64,000 nt of DNA from positions 23,850-87,849 of the forward strand of contig CAYLQY010000013.1 of assembly GCA_964386325.1 (NCBI GenBank), in the 5' to 3' direction. A program made the translations under genes and the position numbers. How positions within the stretch are numbered: position 1 is the stretch's first letter; each line of letters starts with the position of its first letter. Below, in pieces: positions 8,845 to 16,877 of the stretch. The notes under the pieces were generated by a model. It had not been told where the DNA came from. It made no database searches and saw only the letters and a list, made by a program, of their open reading frames with translations. The DNA comes from Anaerorhabdus sp964386325 (GTDB lineage Bacteria > Bacillota_I > Bacilli_A > Erysipelotrichales > Erysipelotrichaceae).

Positions 8845-9385
8845 ACCATTCTTCTCCTTCAATGTCGCTGTATTTTTCAGTGACCACATTTTGTGTATGA
8901 TAAACACTCAACATGGTTTTAATTCCATGTTTATCAAGTCGTTTAACCGATAAGCCATTATTCGCAAGAGTTTTTTCAACTCGATTTAGAAATGACTCAA
9001 TACCACTTCCTCTTTCTTCTCGCACTTTAATACAAAATAAAAACAACCTTGCAGTTGCTGTGTTGATTTGTAACTCATCTAACATACATTTATCTTTTAT
9101 GAGAAGGTCTCGAATAATGCCATCTTCTTCCTCAATTCGATCTGAATAAAAGATTTTATTTGATTCAAAGTTTTCCTTTGAATTCATGCATACTAATTCC
9201 AAAGTACCCAACCCTTTGATCACATTCATCAGCGATGTGATTTTTTGTTGTATCGTATCATCCGATAATACACTTAAGTTGAATGGTTCAACTTGATAGT
9301 AGATGTCATGAATTCCATTATATCCAGCAAGAGAGAGTGGAGTAATCTTATTCAGATTTAAAAATTGTCTTGTGGATTTTTTCAT
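8831..9385 (-). CDS. Conserved transfer protein, resembling a detached VirB4 N-terminal domain
   Basis: This 184-residue soluble protein starts at ATG 9385, overlapping the end of the previous gene by 4 bases (ATGA). The run PFNLSVLSDDTIQQKI followed by LMNVIKGLGTLELVCMNSKENF resembles the N-terminal part of VirB4/TrbE proteins, where a similar segment precedes the ATPase domain. It is directly followed by the VirB4 gene with a 14-base overlap. I infer a VirB4 partner or a split VirB4 N-domain. No catalytic motif is seen. Confidence 0.55.
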   Translation of the reverse strand: MKKSTRQFLNLNKITPLSLAGYNGIHDIYYQVEPFNLSVLSDDTIQQKITSLMNVIKGLGTLELVCMNSKENFESNKIFYSDRIEEEDGIIRDLLIKDKCMLDELQINTATARLFLFCIKVREERGSGIESFLNRVEKTLANNGLSVKRLDKHGIKTMLSVYHTQNVVTEKYSDIEGEEWYEKE

Positions 9386-9906
9386 TTCATTTGCATTCCC
9401 ATCTCACGTAACTCTTCATAAGTTGTACCTTCTTCCATATAGAGAATTTCTCCAATTTCTATTTCTCCATTTTGACGAGGAAGAAGCTCAGGTAATAATG
9501 CTTGTCGGTAATCTTCACTACAAACCTTATTGATGAAAGTCCCTAAAGTCGATACGTAAAGTTCTCCAAAGTAATCCTTTATTTCAATTCGATTACATTC
9601 TTGACTCATGATAAAGTTTGCGATGTTTTCCATTGTTCCCGTGAAAACGAAAGGTTCAGCACGTTCACCACTCTTTCCTATGACGTATCCATAGACTGTA
9701 TCTATTTCATTATTCACACTTTGTTCAAAGGTTTGATGATTTTCTAACCATGTGGTCAATGAATATTGGACGTTTTCCATTTCTAGTAGAAGTTCCTCAA
9801 AGTCTGCAACATCATCAAGATCACTAAAATCATTTGTGACTTCAATAAGTCGACCATCGATTTCTTCTAAGACTTCTCTAAGATGCACGTAATTTTCTTT
9901 TTCCAT
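9382..9906 (-). CDS. Acidic protein of the transfer operon, unknown function
   Basis: The start is placed at ATG 9906 (174 residues) because AGGAG lies six bases upstream; an in-frame extension to 9978 has no ribosome site. The protein is strongly acidic, with an N-terminal helix (VHLREVLEEIDGRLIEV) and a beta-rich middle (YGYVIGKSGERAEPFVFTG). It has no transmembrane segment or known motif. It lies between the VirB3-like and VirB4-associated genes, overlapping both, so it is probably a cytoplasmic part or regulator of the secretion complex. I do not recognise the family. Confidence 0.55.
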   Translation of the reverse strand: MEKENYVHLREVLEEIDGRLIEVTNDFSDLDDVADFEELLLEMENVQYSLTTWLENHQTFEQSVNNEIDTVYGYVIGKSGERAEPFVFTGTMENIANFIMSQECNRIEIKDYFGELYVSTLGTFINKVCSEDYRQALLPELLPRQNGEIEIGEILYMEEGTTYEELREMGMQMK

Positions 9907-10183
9907 TTCTTTCTCCTTCTTTTCTATTTTTCCTATCCCACAAAAAAGTTTGTTGAGATAGAAAAAAGACACAGGCATGAAGGATATAATCCGATATGCT
10001 TATGTCTTCGATTCTCATTGTACATATTCCATAGACAATACTACACACTAGGGGTAACATCCATCCGAGATAGATTAAAAGTACTAATCCTAATATGCTT
10101 GTAAATGCAAGCACACAGATGTCCCACATCTTCCAAAACCACATCATTGGTTTTGCTTTCAAATTCTTCGGATAGATTATCAT
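9878..10183 (-). CDS. VirB3/PrgI-like inner-membrane protein
   Basis: This 101-residue protein has two adjacent membrane segments (residues about 26-47 and 47-60) after a short N-terminus, and ends in a basic tail (DRKNRKEGERNGKRKLRAS). The size, the double hydrophobic block near the N-terminus and a position just before VirB4 match VirB3/PrgI proteins, which dock VirB4 to the membrane. It starts 4 bases inside the VirB6-like gene. Sequence similarity alone would be weak; gene order is the stronger argument. Confidence 0.6.
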   Translation of the reverse strand: MIIYPKNLKAKPMMWFWKMWDICVLAFTSILGLVLLIYLGWMLPLVCSIVYGICTMRIEDISISDYILHACVFFLSQQTFLWDRKNRKEGERNGKRKLRAS

Positions 10184-11037
10184 TTTACACCTCCCACAAT
10201 ACGACTAATTGTTGATCCTAGATTAATAGCTGAACTCATTGAATACATTGCGCTAGTCATACTAGCACGTGTGCTTGTATCCATACCAAAACGATCTGCA
10301 ATTCTTGGTATTTCTCCTGAGGCTAACATCACACCAACACCTAAAAGCATATTTAGTGGCATAATCATGAGACCAATGCATAACATGACTGTTTGTAAGA
10401 AAGCAGTTAAGCATAGACCTAATATTTGTTTACACCAACTCATAAACCCATCTTGATACCCTCGGGGGACAGAGAACATGTAAAACGATCCAACCGCAAT
10501 TTGAATAAACATGATTCCTCCACGTTTTAAATTTGCGAAAAATACTTTTACAACTGCATATCCCATCACAATGAGTAAGATTAATGTGAGTAATGCCCCA
10601 ACTCCTGCATTCGTTAATAAAGTTATCATCTCCGTAGCTGTAACATTGATCGATTGATTCAGTCCGATGATATTTCCTACAAGACTAGTTTGTAAGGATA
10701 TCGCAAATTTATATAGTTCAATTGGAACAGTTGTGAATAATGAAACAGCCATAAACCCTTTAATCACATTCAATCCAAGGGATCGTATATCTGCTTTACC
10801 ATTTTGATATTCAATCGCTAACTCAAAAACAGCGACCACAAGACCGATGACAAATAGGATCCATGCAAGATAACTAAAGAAAAGTACAACTGCTTGAACC
10901 CAAGGGAGTTGAAATAAATCAGCTCCCATATTATTCATCATTCCAAAGAATGAATTAATGGACTCAAGAACTTGTTCATAAATCCAATTGAGAATTTGCT
11001 CAAAAATGTCATTGACGACAAAATCCCAGATAAACAT
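10180..11037 (-). CDS. VirB6/TrbL-like polytopic conjugation protein
   Basis: This 285-residue protein has about six membrane helices, including residues 46-70, 92-110, 138-165, 170-190 and 205-232. It has no signal peptide and ends in a polar Ser/Met-rich tail (TRASMTSAMYSMSSAINLGST) as seen in Gram-positive VirB6/TrbL-type channel proteins (DUF6045-like in clostridial elements, from memory). It follows the VirB2-like gene by one base and overlaps the VirB3-like gene. The role as the membrane channel core follows from family and operon position. Confidence 0.75.
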   Translation of the reverse strand: MFIWDFVVNDIFEQILNWIYEQVLESINSFFGMMNNMGADLFQLPWVQAVVLFFSYLAWILFVIGLVVAVFELAIEYQNGKADIRSLGLNVIKGFMAVSLFTTVPIELYKFAISLQTSLVGNIIGLNQSINVTATEMITLLTNAGVGALLTLILLIVMGYAVVKVFFANLKRGGIMFIQIAVGSFYMFSVPRGYQDGFMSWCKQILGLCLTAFLQTVMLCIGLMIMPLNMLLGVGVMLASGEIPRIADRFGMDTSTRASMTSAMYSMSSAINLGSTISRIVGGVK

Positions 11038-11038
11038 A

Positions 11039-11362
11039 CTAAACGATAGACCAAATAAACTGCGGAGCAGTTAGTGTAAACAACAAACAGCAGAAAAGAA
11101 TAACAGGAGCCGTCCATTCAATCATGCCATGTTTTCGATAATCAAAATAAGCAGATCCAGCTTTAACAAAGAGACAAATTACTAAGATGATGTCTAAAGC
11201 AGGGAAGATGACATTGTTTGTTACTGTTTGGATTTGTCTTTTTGCAGAATTCCAAGTTTGTTCAATTACTCCTGAAATATCACCTTCAGCATATACTTGT
11301 TGAACAACCATTGAAGACAGGATTATAAAGCTGAAGATAAATTTACTCATCAATTTCTTCAT
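11039..11362 (-). CDS. VirB2-like small secreted membrane protein (DUF3852-like)
   Basis: The start is ATG 11362 (107 residues), with AAAGGAG 11 bases upstream. It has a signal peptide ending near QQVYA, a short amphipathic stretch (GVIEQTWNSAKRQIQTVTNNV) and two membrane helices separated by a short basic loop (DYRKHG). This is the architecture of VirB2-type pilins and of the DUF3852 proteins found next to VirB6-like genes in Bacillota elements. It overlaps the preceding 53-residue gene by 20 bases. It is probably the small pore or pilin-like subunit of the transfer channel. Confidence 0.65.
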   Translation of the reverse strand: MKKLMSKFIFSFIILSSMVVQQVYAEGDISGVIEQTWNSAKRQIQTVTNNVIFPALDIILVICLFVKAGSAYFDYRKHGMIEWTAPVILFCCLLFTLTAPQFIWSIV

Positions 11363-11504
11363 CAATTTCGTTCTCCTTTACTTCTTGATAGAAGTCTATA
11401 AAATCAAATGGATCTACATTGGTTAATCGACACCATTCATCCACCATATCGATAATGGCAGAAAAATCGATTGTTTGTTGTACAGGATTTTCTTCTTTAC
11501 TCAT
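11343..11504 (-). CDS. Small acidic protein in the transfer operon
   Basis: This is a 53-residue frame starting at ATG 11504, preceded by GAGG at six bases. It overlaps the end of the methylase gene by 8 bases and the start of the VirB2-like gene by 20. The sequence contains AIIDMVDEWCRLTNVDPFDF, a likely helix, and an acidic tail. No family is recognised. Overlaps at both ends and a good ribosome site support a real gene. Confidence 0.55.
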   Translation of the reverse strand: MSKEENPVQQTIDFSAIIDMVDEWCRLTNVDPFDFIDFYQEVKENEIDEEIDE

Positions 11505-12417
11505 TGGTTTCCTCACTTTCATAGATGAACTCAAGTTGTGCATATGCATCTTGGTTCTTTTCTTGAATATCATAATTGGCAATTAAGACTTCCTTATAAA
11601 TACTTCCTGATTTATTGGAGATAAAGTTATTACGCTCTACACTAACAATGCAAAAATCTTTATATAGGTCACGGATAAAAGGACAATCATTATACGAAAG
11701 CAAAAACTTACCTTTTATATTGGATAAGACATTCTTTAATCGATGATGATCCTGTTCATTGAAACTTGCCTCATAATATTCAGCTTTATAGTAAGGTGGA
11801 TCACAATAGAAAAAAGACTCTTCAGCATCATGTTGTTTAATGAGTCCTTCAAAGTCTTTGTTTTCGATATTCACTTTTCTCAGTCTTTCTGAACATTTGT
11901 AAATATGATTACTAATATTCACAATTTTAGAAGGTTGGGAGTTATAGGATTTGCCTCCTGCGGCGAAGCTATACGAGATGAGTTTAAAATAATTGACTGC
12001 TTGCATCAAATCTCGATCTTCTGCTTTACGAGTGAGTAAATCTACAAATTCCTTTTCTTCTAATGGGGGTAACATCTCTTTTGCGAGTGCAATATTCTCA
12101 TTCAAATAGGTATACGGAATACGTTCGTTATTCAAGAACTTATAGAGACAAGAAAACTCTTGCCTAGAGTTGAGATTGTAAACACCAAGTTCATGGAGAA
12201 ATTCAAACGGTCTTTCCTTGACTACTTGGAATAGATTCACTAAATGCTTATTGAAGTCATTGTAAACTTCTACTTTATCTGTTTTCTTTCTTGCAAAGAG
12301 AATAGATCCGCCACCACCGAATACCTCTACATACTTTGCATACTTTGTTGGAAAACGTGGAATGATTTCTTCAGCCAAACACCATTTACCACCCATCCAA
12401 ACTAATAAACCCTTCAT
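11497..12417 (-). CDS. D12-class DNA adenine methyltransferase (Dam-like)
   Basis: This 306-residue N6-adenine methyltransferase transfers methyl from S-adenosylmethionine. Motif X/I is split as GGKW (residues 9-12) and VEVFGGGGSILFARK (about 31-45). The catalytic motif IV is FFYCDPPYY (about 198-206). A typical AAGGKSYNS segment lies between. The start ATG has AAAGGAG seven bases upstream. Orphan Dam-like methylases are frequent in conjugative elements, where they protect incoming DNA from host restriction and can set transfer timing. No cognate restriction enzyme adjoins it. Target sequence cannot be read from the protein. Confidence 0.88.
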   Translation of the reverse strand: MKGLLVWMGGKWCLAEEIIPRFPTKYAKYVEVFGGGGSILFARKKTDKVEVYNDFNKHLVNLFQVVKERPFEFLHELGVYNLNSRQEFSCLYKFLNNERIPYTYLNENIALAKEMLPPLEEKEFVDLLTRKAEDRDLMQAVNYFKLISYSFAAGGKSYNSQPSKIVNISNHIYKCSERLRKVNIENKDFEGLIKQHDAEESFFYCDPPYYKAEYYEASFNEQDHHRLKNVLSNIKGKFLLSYNDCPFIRDLYKDFCIVSVERNNFISNKSGSIYKEVLIANYDIQEKNQDAYAQLEFIYESEETNE

Positions 12418-12450
12418 AACATCACTCCTTTCAAAAGGGTACTCATCAAT

Positions 12451-12478
12451 AAAAAAATCATACTAGATAGTACGATTT
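12451..12478 (-). terminator. Terminator-like hairpin upstream of the methylase
   Basis: AAATCATACT/AGTACGATTT pairs with one mismatch around a 4-base loop at 12455-12478, and on the minus strand is followed by seven T residues. It separates the 386-residue gene from the methylase and could attenuate read-through into the transfer genes. Confidence 0.6.
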
Positions 12479-12505
12479 CCTTAACTAATTCAATTTTAAA
12501 AGCCT

Positions 12506-13666
12506 TCATAGTTTCATACCATCCATTCTTTGTTCTTGTGGTGATAATTCTTCTAATAATTCAGCCAAGAACTCTTGATCTTCTTTTGTAAGAGCAATGT
12601 TTGGCTCATTTGATCGTTCAAGAAAACCTTCAATGATTTCTTTTGTCTTTTCCTTAGTCAAATAATAGTCGAAGAAGTCAGATTTAAATAATGTTTGCAA
12701 ATCAAAATTATGTTCTCTTTCATACCAATATGAGAATCGATCAATGGGTGTAAGAATTTTTTCACACCCCATAGCTAACACTTCACTTATCGACATTTTC
12801 TTTGAATCAAGACTTCTTCTTATTCCATCTTTATAGAGATTAACCAAGTCATCAAATGTATCGTAAGTATGATTTACTTCGCCATTTAGCATTTCGACAA
12901 ATTGATCTTCTCTGTATTCAACTTGTGTCTCTGATTGAGAATTGACGTATCTCATGAATTCATTTACTTTTAACTCATGGTCTTTTAGAATGATGACTTC
13001 TTCATCTGTAATAATTCCTTGTTCATGATAACTTTCCAGATTTCTATTGAAAGGATTAAGTTTCATCATATTTTCAAGTGTGAACATTTTTGACTCATCA
13101 AATAAAGTTCTAAAATCACCATAACAAGTGACGACTGGACTATTGATATCAAAGTCGTATTCCGTATCTACTTCTATTGAGGTATGCCAGTCATGATTCC
13201 AAACACTATTTTCTAAATCCAATAAATCAAGCAATGAGAATCTTTCTTCCTCAATGAACTGCTTCCAATCGTCCATTTCTAGAAACTTCATTCCTGCATC
13301 CGAATCATTTATTTCATTATACAGGTACTGAAGTAAACGTCCCATGGATGCAAGGGGTGGTTTTTCAAAATAGGTAGGGAAGTAATTATAGATATGTGTT
13401 TTGAGTTTATCTTCTAGCTGTTTGTCTTCAATCATCATCCAGTGACTATTTGTATTCAACTGAATCGAGTCATCGGTGATACTTTCAAATCCTTTAGCAA
13501 CCAACTTGTTCTTATCATCCCATATTTCATAATCAAAGTAATGCTGATTTTCTTCGAATAAGCAGGCAATGTTGCTTACTTTTATGGTGTAATCATATTT
13601 TGATTTATAGTCATCAATATTTTCATGATGACTTTCAGTAATTATTTTATATTTTTTATTCTCCAT
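12506..13666 (-). CDS. Acidic protein of unknown function in the accessory block
   Basis: This 386-residue protein starts with GAGG four bases before the ATG. It is strongly acidic, without membrane segments, and rich in aromatic residues. The N-terminal 70 residues look beta-rich (YDYTIKVSNIACLF, YFDYEIWDDKNKLVAKGF). The rest is helical and ends in EDQEFLAELLEELSPQEQRMDG. I recognise no family. It lies between two terminators, so it may be expressed on its own. Large acidic proteins of this kind are common in Bacillota ICEs; some mimic DNA to block restriction, but there is no specific evidence here. Confidence 0.55.
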   Translation of the reverse strand: MENKKYKIITESHHENIDDYKSKYDYTIKVSNIACLFEENQHYFDYEIWDDKNKLVAKGFESITDDSIQLNTNSHWMMIEDKQLEDKLKTHIYNYFPTYFEKPPLASMGRLLQYLYNEINDSDAGMKFLEMDDWKQFIEEERFSLLDLLDLENSVWNHDWHTSIEVDTEYDFDINSPVVTCYGDFRTLFDESKMFTLENMMKLNPFNRNLESYHEQGIITDEEVIILKDHELKVNEFMRYVNSQSETQVEYREDQFVEMLNGEVNHTYDTFDDLVNLYKDGIRRSLDSKKMSISEVLAMGCEKILTPIDRFSYWYEREHNFDLQTLFKSDFFDYYLTKEKTKEIIEGFLERSNEPNIALTKEDQEFLAELLEELSPQEQRMDGMKL

Positions 13667-13683
13667 TTTACCTCATTCTTCCC

Positions 13684-13720
13684 ATAAAAAAGGAGAAGCA
13701 CTTGTCTTCTCCAAAAAATC
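13684..13720 (-). terminator. Rho-independent terminator
   Basis: GGAGAAG/CTTCTCC (13692-13712) with a 7-base loop is flanked by A-tracts on the left and right, giving a T-tract on either strand. It follows the stop of the DUF6440-like gene. Confidence 0.75.
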
Positions 13721-13890
13721 TATTTTTTATTTACAACTGGTTTTCCTTCAGAATCAAGCAAAGGAGTCAGTCCTGCACCTGTAGATCCTGTCATCCATAA
13801 ATATTGAATTCCTGTAACTGTGTCTTCTATGATCACTGTTGGAAAAACTCTGCCTTCTCGGTATACTTCTTTAAATCGATTATTACTCAT
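13720..13890 (-). CDS. DUF6440-like small protein
   Basis: This 56-residue frame starts at ATG 13890. It shows the DUF6440 pattern: a short strand, DTVTGIQYLW, and the signature GAGLTPLLDSEGKPVV at the C-terminus. Proteins of this kind are common single-domain genes in conjugative elements and phages of Bacillota; the function is unknown. The ribosome site is weak (AAAGAAAAGAG). It lies at the junction between conserved transfer genes and a cargo block. Confidence 0.65.
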   Translation of the reverse strand: MSNNRFKEVYREGRVFPTVIIEDTVTGIQYLWMTGSTGAGLTPLLDSEGKPVVNKK

Positions 13891-13982
13891 AAAATTCTCT
13901 TTTCTTTCAATAGTGTTATTGTTACAATTTGGTTAATTTTTATTTTGAATTATCATACGTTTATGAATAATTAAGGAAGATA

Positions 13983-14930
13983 TTAATTGTTTTTATCTAG
14001 GGGTTCATAATGAGCAAGTTTACCATCGGTGTAAATGTCTATAGAGCAACCTCTCATTCGCCACAATTCCATTGTAAAATCAAGTATTTTTGTATCAAAA
14101 TTTTTAGATACCATTTGATATAGTAAATAGCCTTCTTTAGTTAATAATAAATTGCCTGATTTGACAGGATGAGGACTGTATATAGTCAAAGTACGTTTAC
14201 CGTAAGTCAAATTTACTGGATTTTTATAAAAACTATACTCATGATCGAAATTTATTTCAATTAAACCGAGTCTTGATAATTCAGCGAGTGCTGATCGATG
14301 CAAGCCTCGACTTGAATATGGAAGTATATTCTTAGAAAAAAATATTATTGGATGAGATACAATGCCATTATAATTTCCTTCAGTTCTCATCTCAGAAAAG
14401 CAAAATGTGGTTAGCAGTTCGAATGTTTTTAATTGTTCAAGGTCTATAACTGACATAATATGAAGAAACAGTTTTGAACATACCTTTGGATTTTTTGTTG
14501 CTGATGCAAGTATAGTTGCATAAATATCCTGTAAATCTTCAGAATTAGCAGTACGTACCTTATCAAAGAAATAAGCTATCCAATCTTCATCTAAGTTATC
14601 TGCTTGTGATTTTTTATTCATCTTACTTGTAGCTTTCAAAAGTATTTTTACACAGTTACTTTGCTCTTTAAATGATTTTTCACAAGCAGATAATATTTTT
14701 GCTTTATCATCTTCAGTTAAAGTGTTTGATGAAATTATTCTTACAATTTCATCTTCTGAATTTTGTATTTTAGATAAATCAAACTCTTGCCATAAATCAC
14801 TTTCAGTATTTGAGCAATTCAATCCATGAAGTCCAATTCCAGATGATTTTCTTATTTTTTCTAATATATCATAAAAACATTCTATTTTTTTAATTATTAT
14901 ATTCTTTTTTTCAGCCTTAGTCTTTCCCAT
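13983..14930 (-). CDS. DUF2806-like protein (probable defence or stress cargo)
   Basis: The start is ATG 14930 (315 residues), with GGGGAG eight bases upstream; an upstream in-frame TTG overlaps the ribosome site. The centre holds LDEDWIAYFFDKVRTANSEDLQDIYATILASA, split here by description into DEDWIAYFFDKV and DLQDIYATILAS, which is the DUF2806 core pattern. After it come helical segments and a C-terminal winged-helix-like part (SALAELSRLGLIEINF, LLTKEGYLLYQMV). It is the last of three genes in an A+T-rich block with a HEPN gene. The activity is unknown. Confidence 0.6.
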   Translation of the reverse strand: MGKTKAEKKNIIIKKIECFYDILEKIRKSSGIGLHGLNCSNTESDLWQEFDLSKIQNSEDEIVRIISSNTLTEDDKAKILSACEKSFKEQSNCVKILLKATSKMNKKSQADNLDEDWIAYFFDKVRTANSEDLQDIYATILASATKNPKVCSKLFLHIMSVIDLEQLKTFELLTTFCFSEMRTEGNYNGIVSHPIIFFSKNILPYSSRGLHRSALAELSRLGLIEINFDHEYSFYKNPVNLTYGKRTLTIYSPHPVKSGNLLLTKEGYLLYQMVSKNFDTKILDFTMELWRMRGCSIDIYTDGKLAHYEPLDKNN

Positions 14931-14958
14931 ATTATTAACTCTCCCCAATAATTACTTT

Positions 14959-15552
14959 TTAATTGTTTAAATTCTTAAGCTCGTCATTAATTAATTTTAT
15001 GACTTTATCTCTATTTTTTACGTACTCTTCTTCTTTTCCGCTAAATGTTATTGAAAATGAAACATAATGGTGAAACTCTTTTTTAATACGCAAATATACT
15101 TTGAATTTCTCAGGTGCAATTATTCCGTCTTTACATAATTTAATGATATCATCTTCATTTCTGAAAGGACCATCATGTAATTTTTGAAAAGATATATTTT
15201 CATCATTATTTTTATCAAAATCAAATTTGCTAAGAAATATCTTCTTGAATTCTTTATTCTCTAATAATACAATAGTATCTAGACATGATTGATACGCATT
15301 TGCTAGAATGATATCTGCAATTTTTTCTTGATTAATCATCCTCTTGGAATTCATAGAATCTATTGTGAAGTATGTAATGGTAAATAGTGTAATTAATATC
15401 AAACTATTAAGAACTATTTCGAAAGTTTTAGTATCTATTTTATTGAGATCAATATTTAGCAATTCAAGTATATTAAAATAGTCAAATACTAGATACACTA
15501 TAAATATGGTGTTCGAAATAATAATTGTACATAATACAGGATTTTTTTTCAT
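14959..15552 (-). CDS. Membrane protein with two N-terminal helices, unknown function
   Basis: The start is ATG 15552 (197 residues), with GGAG six bases upstream. Two membrane helices lie at residues about 8-26 and 44-62, followed by about 130 residues of charged cytoplasmic domain (NQEKIADIILANAYQSCLDTI, KVYLRIKKEFHHYVSFSITF). No family is recognised. It lies 28 bases upstream of the DUF2806-like gene and 92 bases downstream of the HEPN gene, so the three may form one operon. A membrane-effector role in a defence system is possible but unproven. Confidence 0.55.
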   Translation of the reverse strand: MKKNPVLCTIIISNTIFIVYLVFDYFNILELLNIDLNKIDTKTFEIVLNSLILITLFTITYFTIDSMNSKRMINQEKIADIILANAYQSCLDTIVLLENKEFKKIFLSKFDFDKNNDENISFQKLHDGPFRNEDDIIKLCKDGIIAPEKFKVYLRIKKEFHHYVSFSITFSGKEEEYVKNRDKVIKLINDELKNLNN

Positions 15553-15644
15553 ATTAGTCTCCAATCTTAATCAATAGATTTTTACTTTTTTATAAAATAA
15601 ATCAATCTAATACTACTTCATTTCCATTGGATTCATAGATTTAG

Positions 15645-16805
15645 CTATTTTTTTATGTTATCCCAATATTCATTTATTGGTTTAACAACTGGATTTACCC
15701 CATTATTTAGTGGAGAAGATATCTTTCTGATTTCATTTAATCTTTCAGAAAAAACTCTTGAAAATTCTTGAATCCCTCTCATATCTGAAATACTTTTTGA
15801 AATGACCGCAGCACTTGAAGAATAATCTAAACTACTAACAAAAGAATTTACCAATTGTTTGTGACTTATACTTAAATACTCATCGTTTGAATTTTTAAAT
15901 GAATCACTATTTACTATTGAGGACATTTCCATAATTGTCTTTTGCGCACTGGTGATTGTGCTCTTCATAGAATTAAATTCTTCAAAAGTGAAGTTTCGAT
16001 TGTGGGCTACTTTATTACGACAGTTACGGATATCATTAAATTGATTTTTGAAATGCAAATTTGTACCGTTTACAGAAAATAATCGTTCCCAATCAGATCG
16101 TGGTTTTAGTAAACTAACTTTTTGACTTAATTCCACTTTATCTATTGAATTATCTTTTATTCCTCTTATAACTTGTTCATATAGTTCTGTTTCAACTTCA
16201 GTCCATTGCTCATTAAATAAGATATCATTAATAGTTCCGAAATCAATAAAATCGAATATTTGATGTTCTTCGAATAACAACTTTTCTTTTTTGCTATTCT
16301 TTTTGATATTAGCTTTAATCTCGCTTTTTTGACTTTCATTTAATGTTTTTGTATTAAAATCTAAATCGAAATTGGAAATATATGTATCATACATAAATTT
16401 TCTTAAAATTCTTTCGAAATTAGATAATTTTTCGTAAAGTTTATTACAATAGATATTAGAGTAACCATTATATGTATTTATAATTTTATAATTATGATTA
16501 ATATTAGACTGGTATATTATAGTATTCACATCATCGAGAGTTTTACAACATTTCTTTATTGCTGGAGAATCAGCTCTAACTTCTACTCTAATATTATTTT
16601 CAAGATCATCAAACAAAATTTTGAAGTTGCAAGCAAGATCATCTAACTTCTTAAATTCAATAGTATTTCCTTTTTCAGTAGATTTAGTAAAATAATTAGT
16701 TTTCAATTCATTGCAAATTTTTAACTTCAGCCATTCTATGTTAGGCTTTTTTTGATTGACCCTTTTCTCATTTTTCAGTATAAAAACATAATAGCAACTT
16801 AGCAT
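15645..16805 (-). CDS. HEPN-domain protein (Swt1/Apea-like), probable RNase effector
   Basis: This 386-residue protein has GGAGAGG before its ATG. Near residues 262-273 it carries NDIRNCRNKVAHNR, whose R-x4-H element (RNKVAH) is the catalytic signature of HEPN nucleases. Around it lie LSNFERILRKFMYDTYI and TEVETELYEQVIRGI, the helices expected of the fold. HEPN proteins often cut RNA in antiphage or toxin systems. The N-terminal 120 residues are beta-rich and could be a sensor. It is the promoter-proximal gene of a three-gene cargo block. The family is seen in sequence; the defence role is inferred. Confidence 0.65.
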   Translation of the reverse strand: MLSCYYVFILKNEKRVNQKKPNIEWLKLKICNELKTNYFTKSTEKGNTIEFKKLDDLACNFKILFDDLENNIRVEVRADSPAIKKCCKTLDDVNTIIYQSNINHNYKIINTYNGYSNIYCNKLYEKLSNFERILRKFMYDTYISNFDLDFNTKTLNESQKSEIKANIKKNSKKEKLLFEEHQIFDFIDFGTINDILFNEQWTEVETELYEQVIRGIKDNSIDKVELSQKVSLLKPRSDWERLFSVNGTNLHFKNQFNDIRNCRNKVAHNRNFTFEEFNSMKSTITSAQKTIMEMSSIVNSDSFKNSNDEYLSISHKQLVNSFVSSLDYSSSAAVISKSISDMRGIQEFSRVFSERLNEIRKISSPLNNGVNPVVKPINEYWDNIKK

Positions 16806-16877
16806 AGTTCCTCTCCATAGAATCTATTTCTAATGTTATTCTAGCATATTTATGATTTTGTGAACTAATTTTCATTT

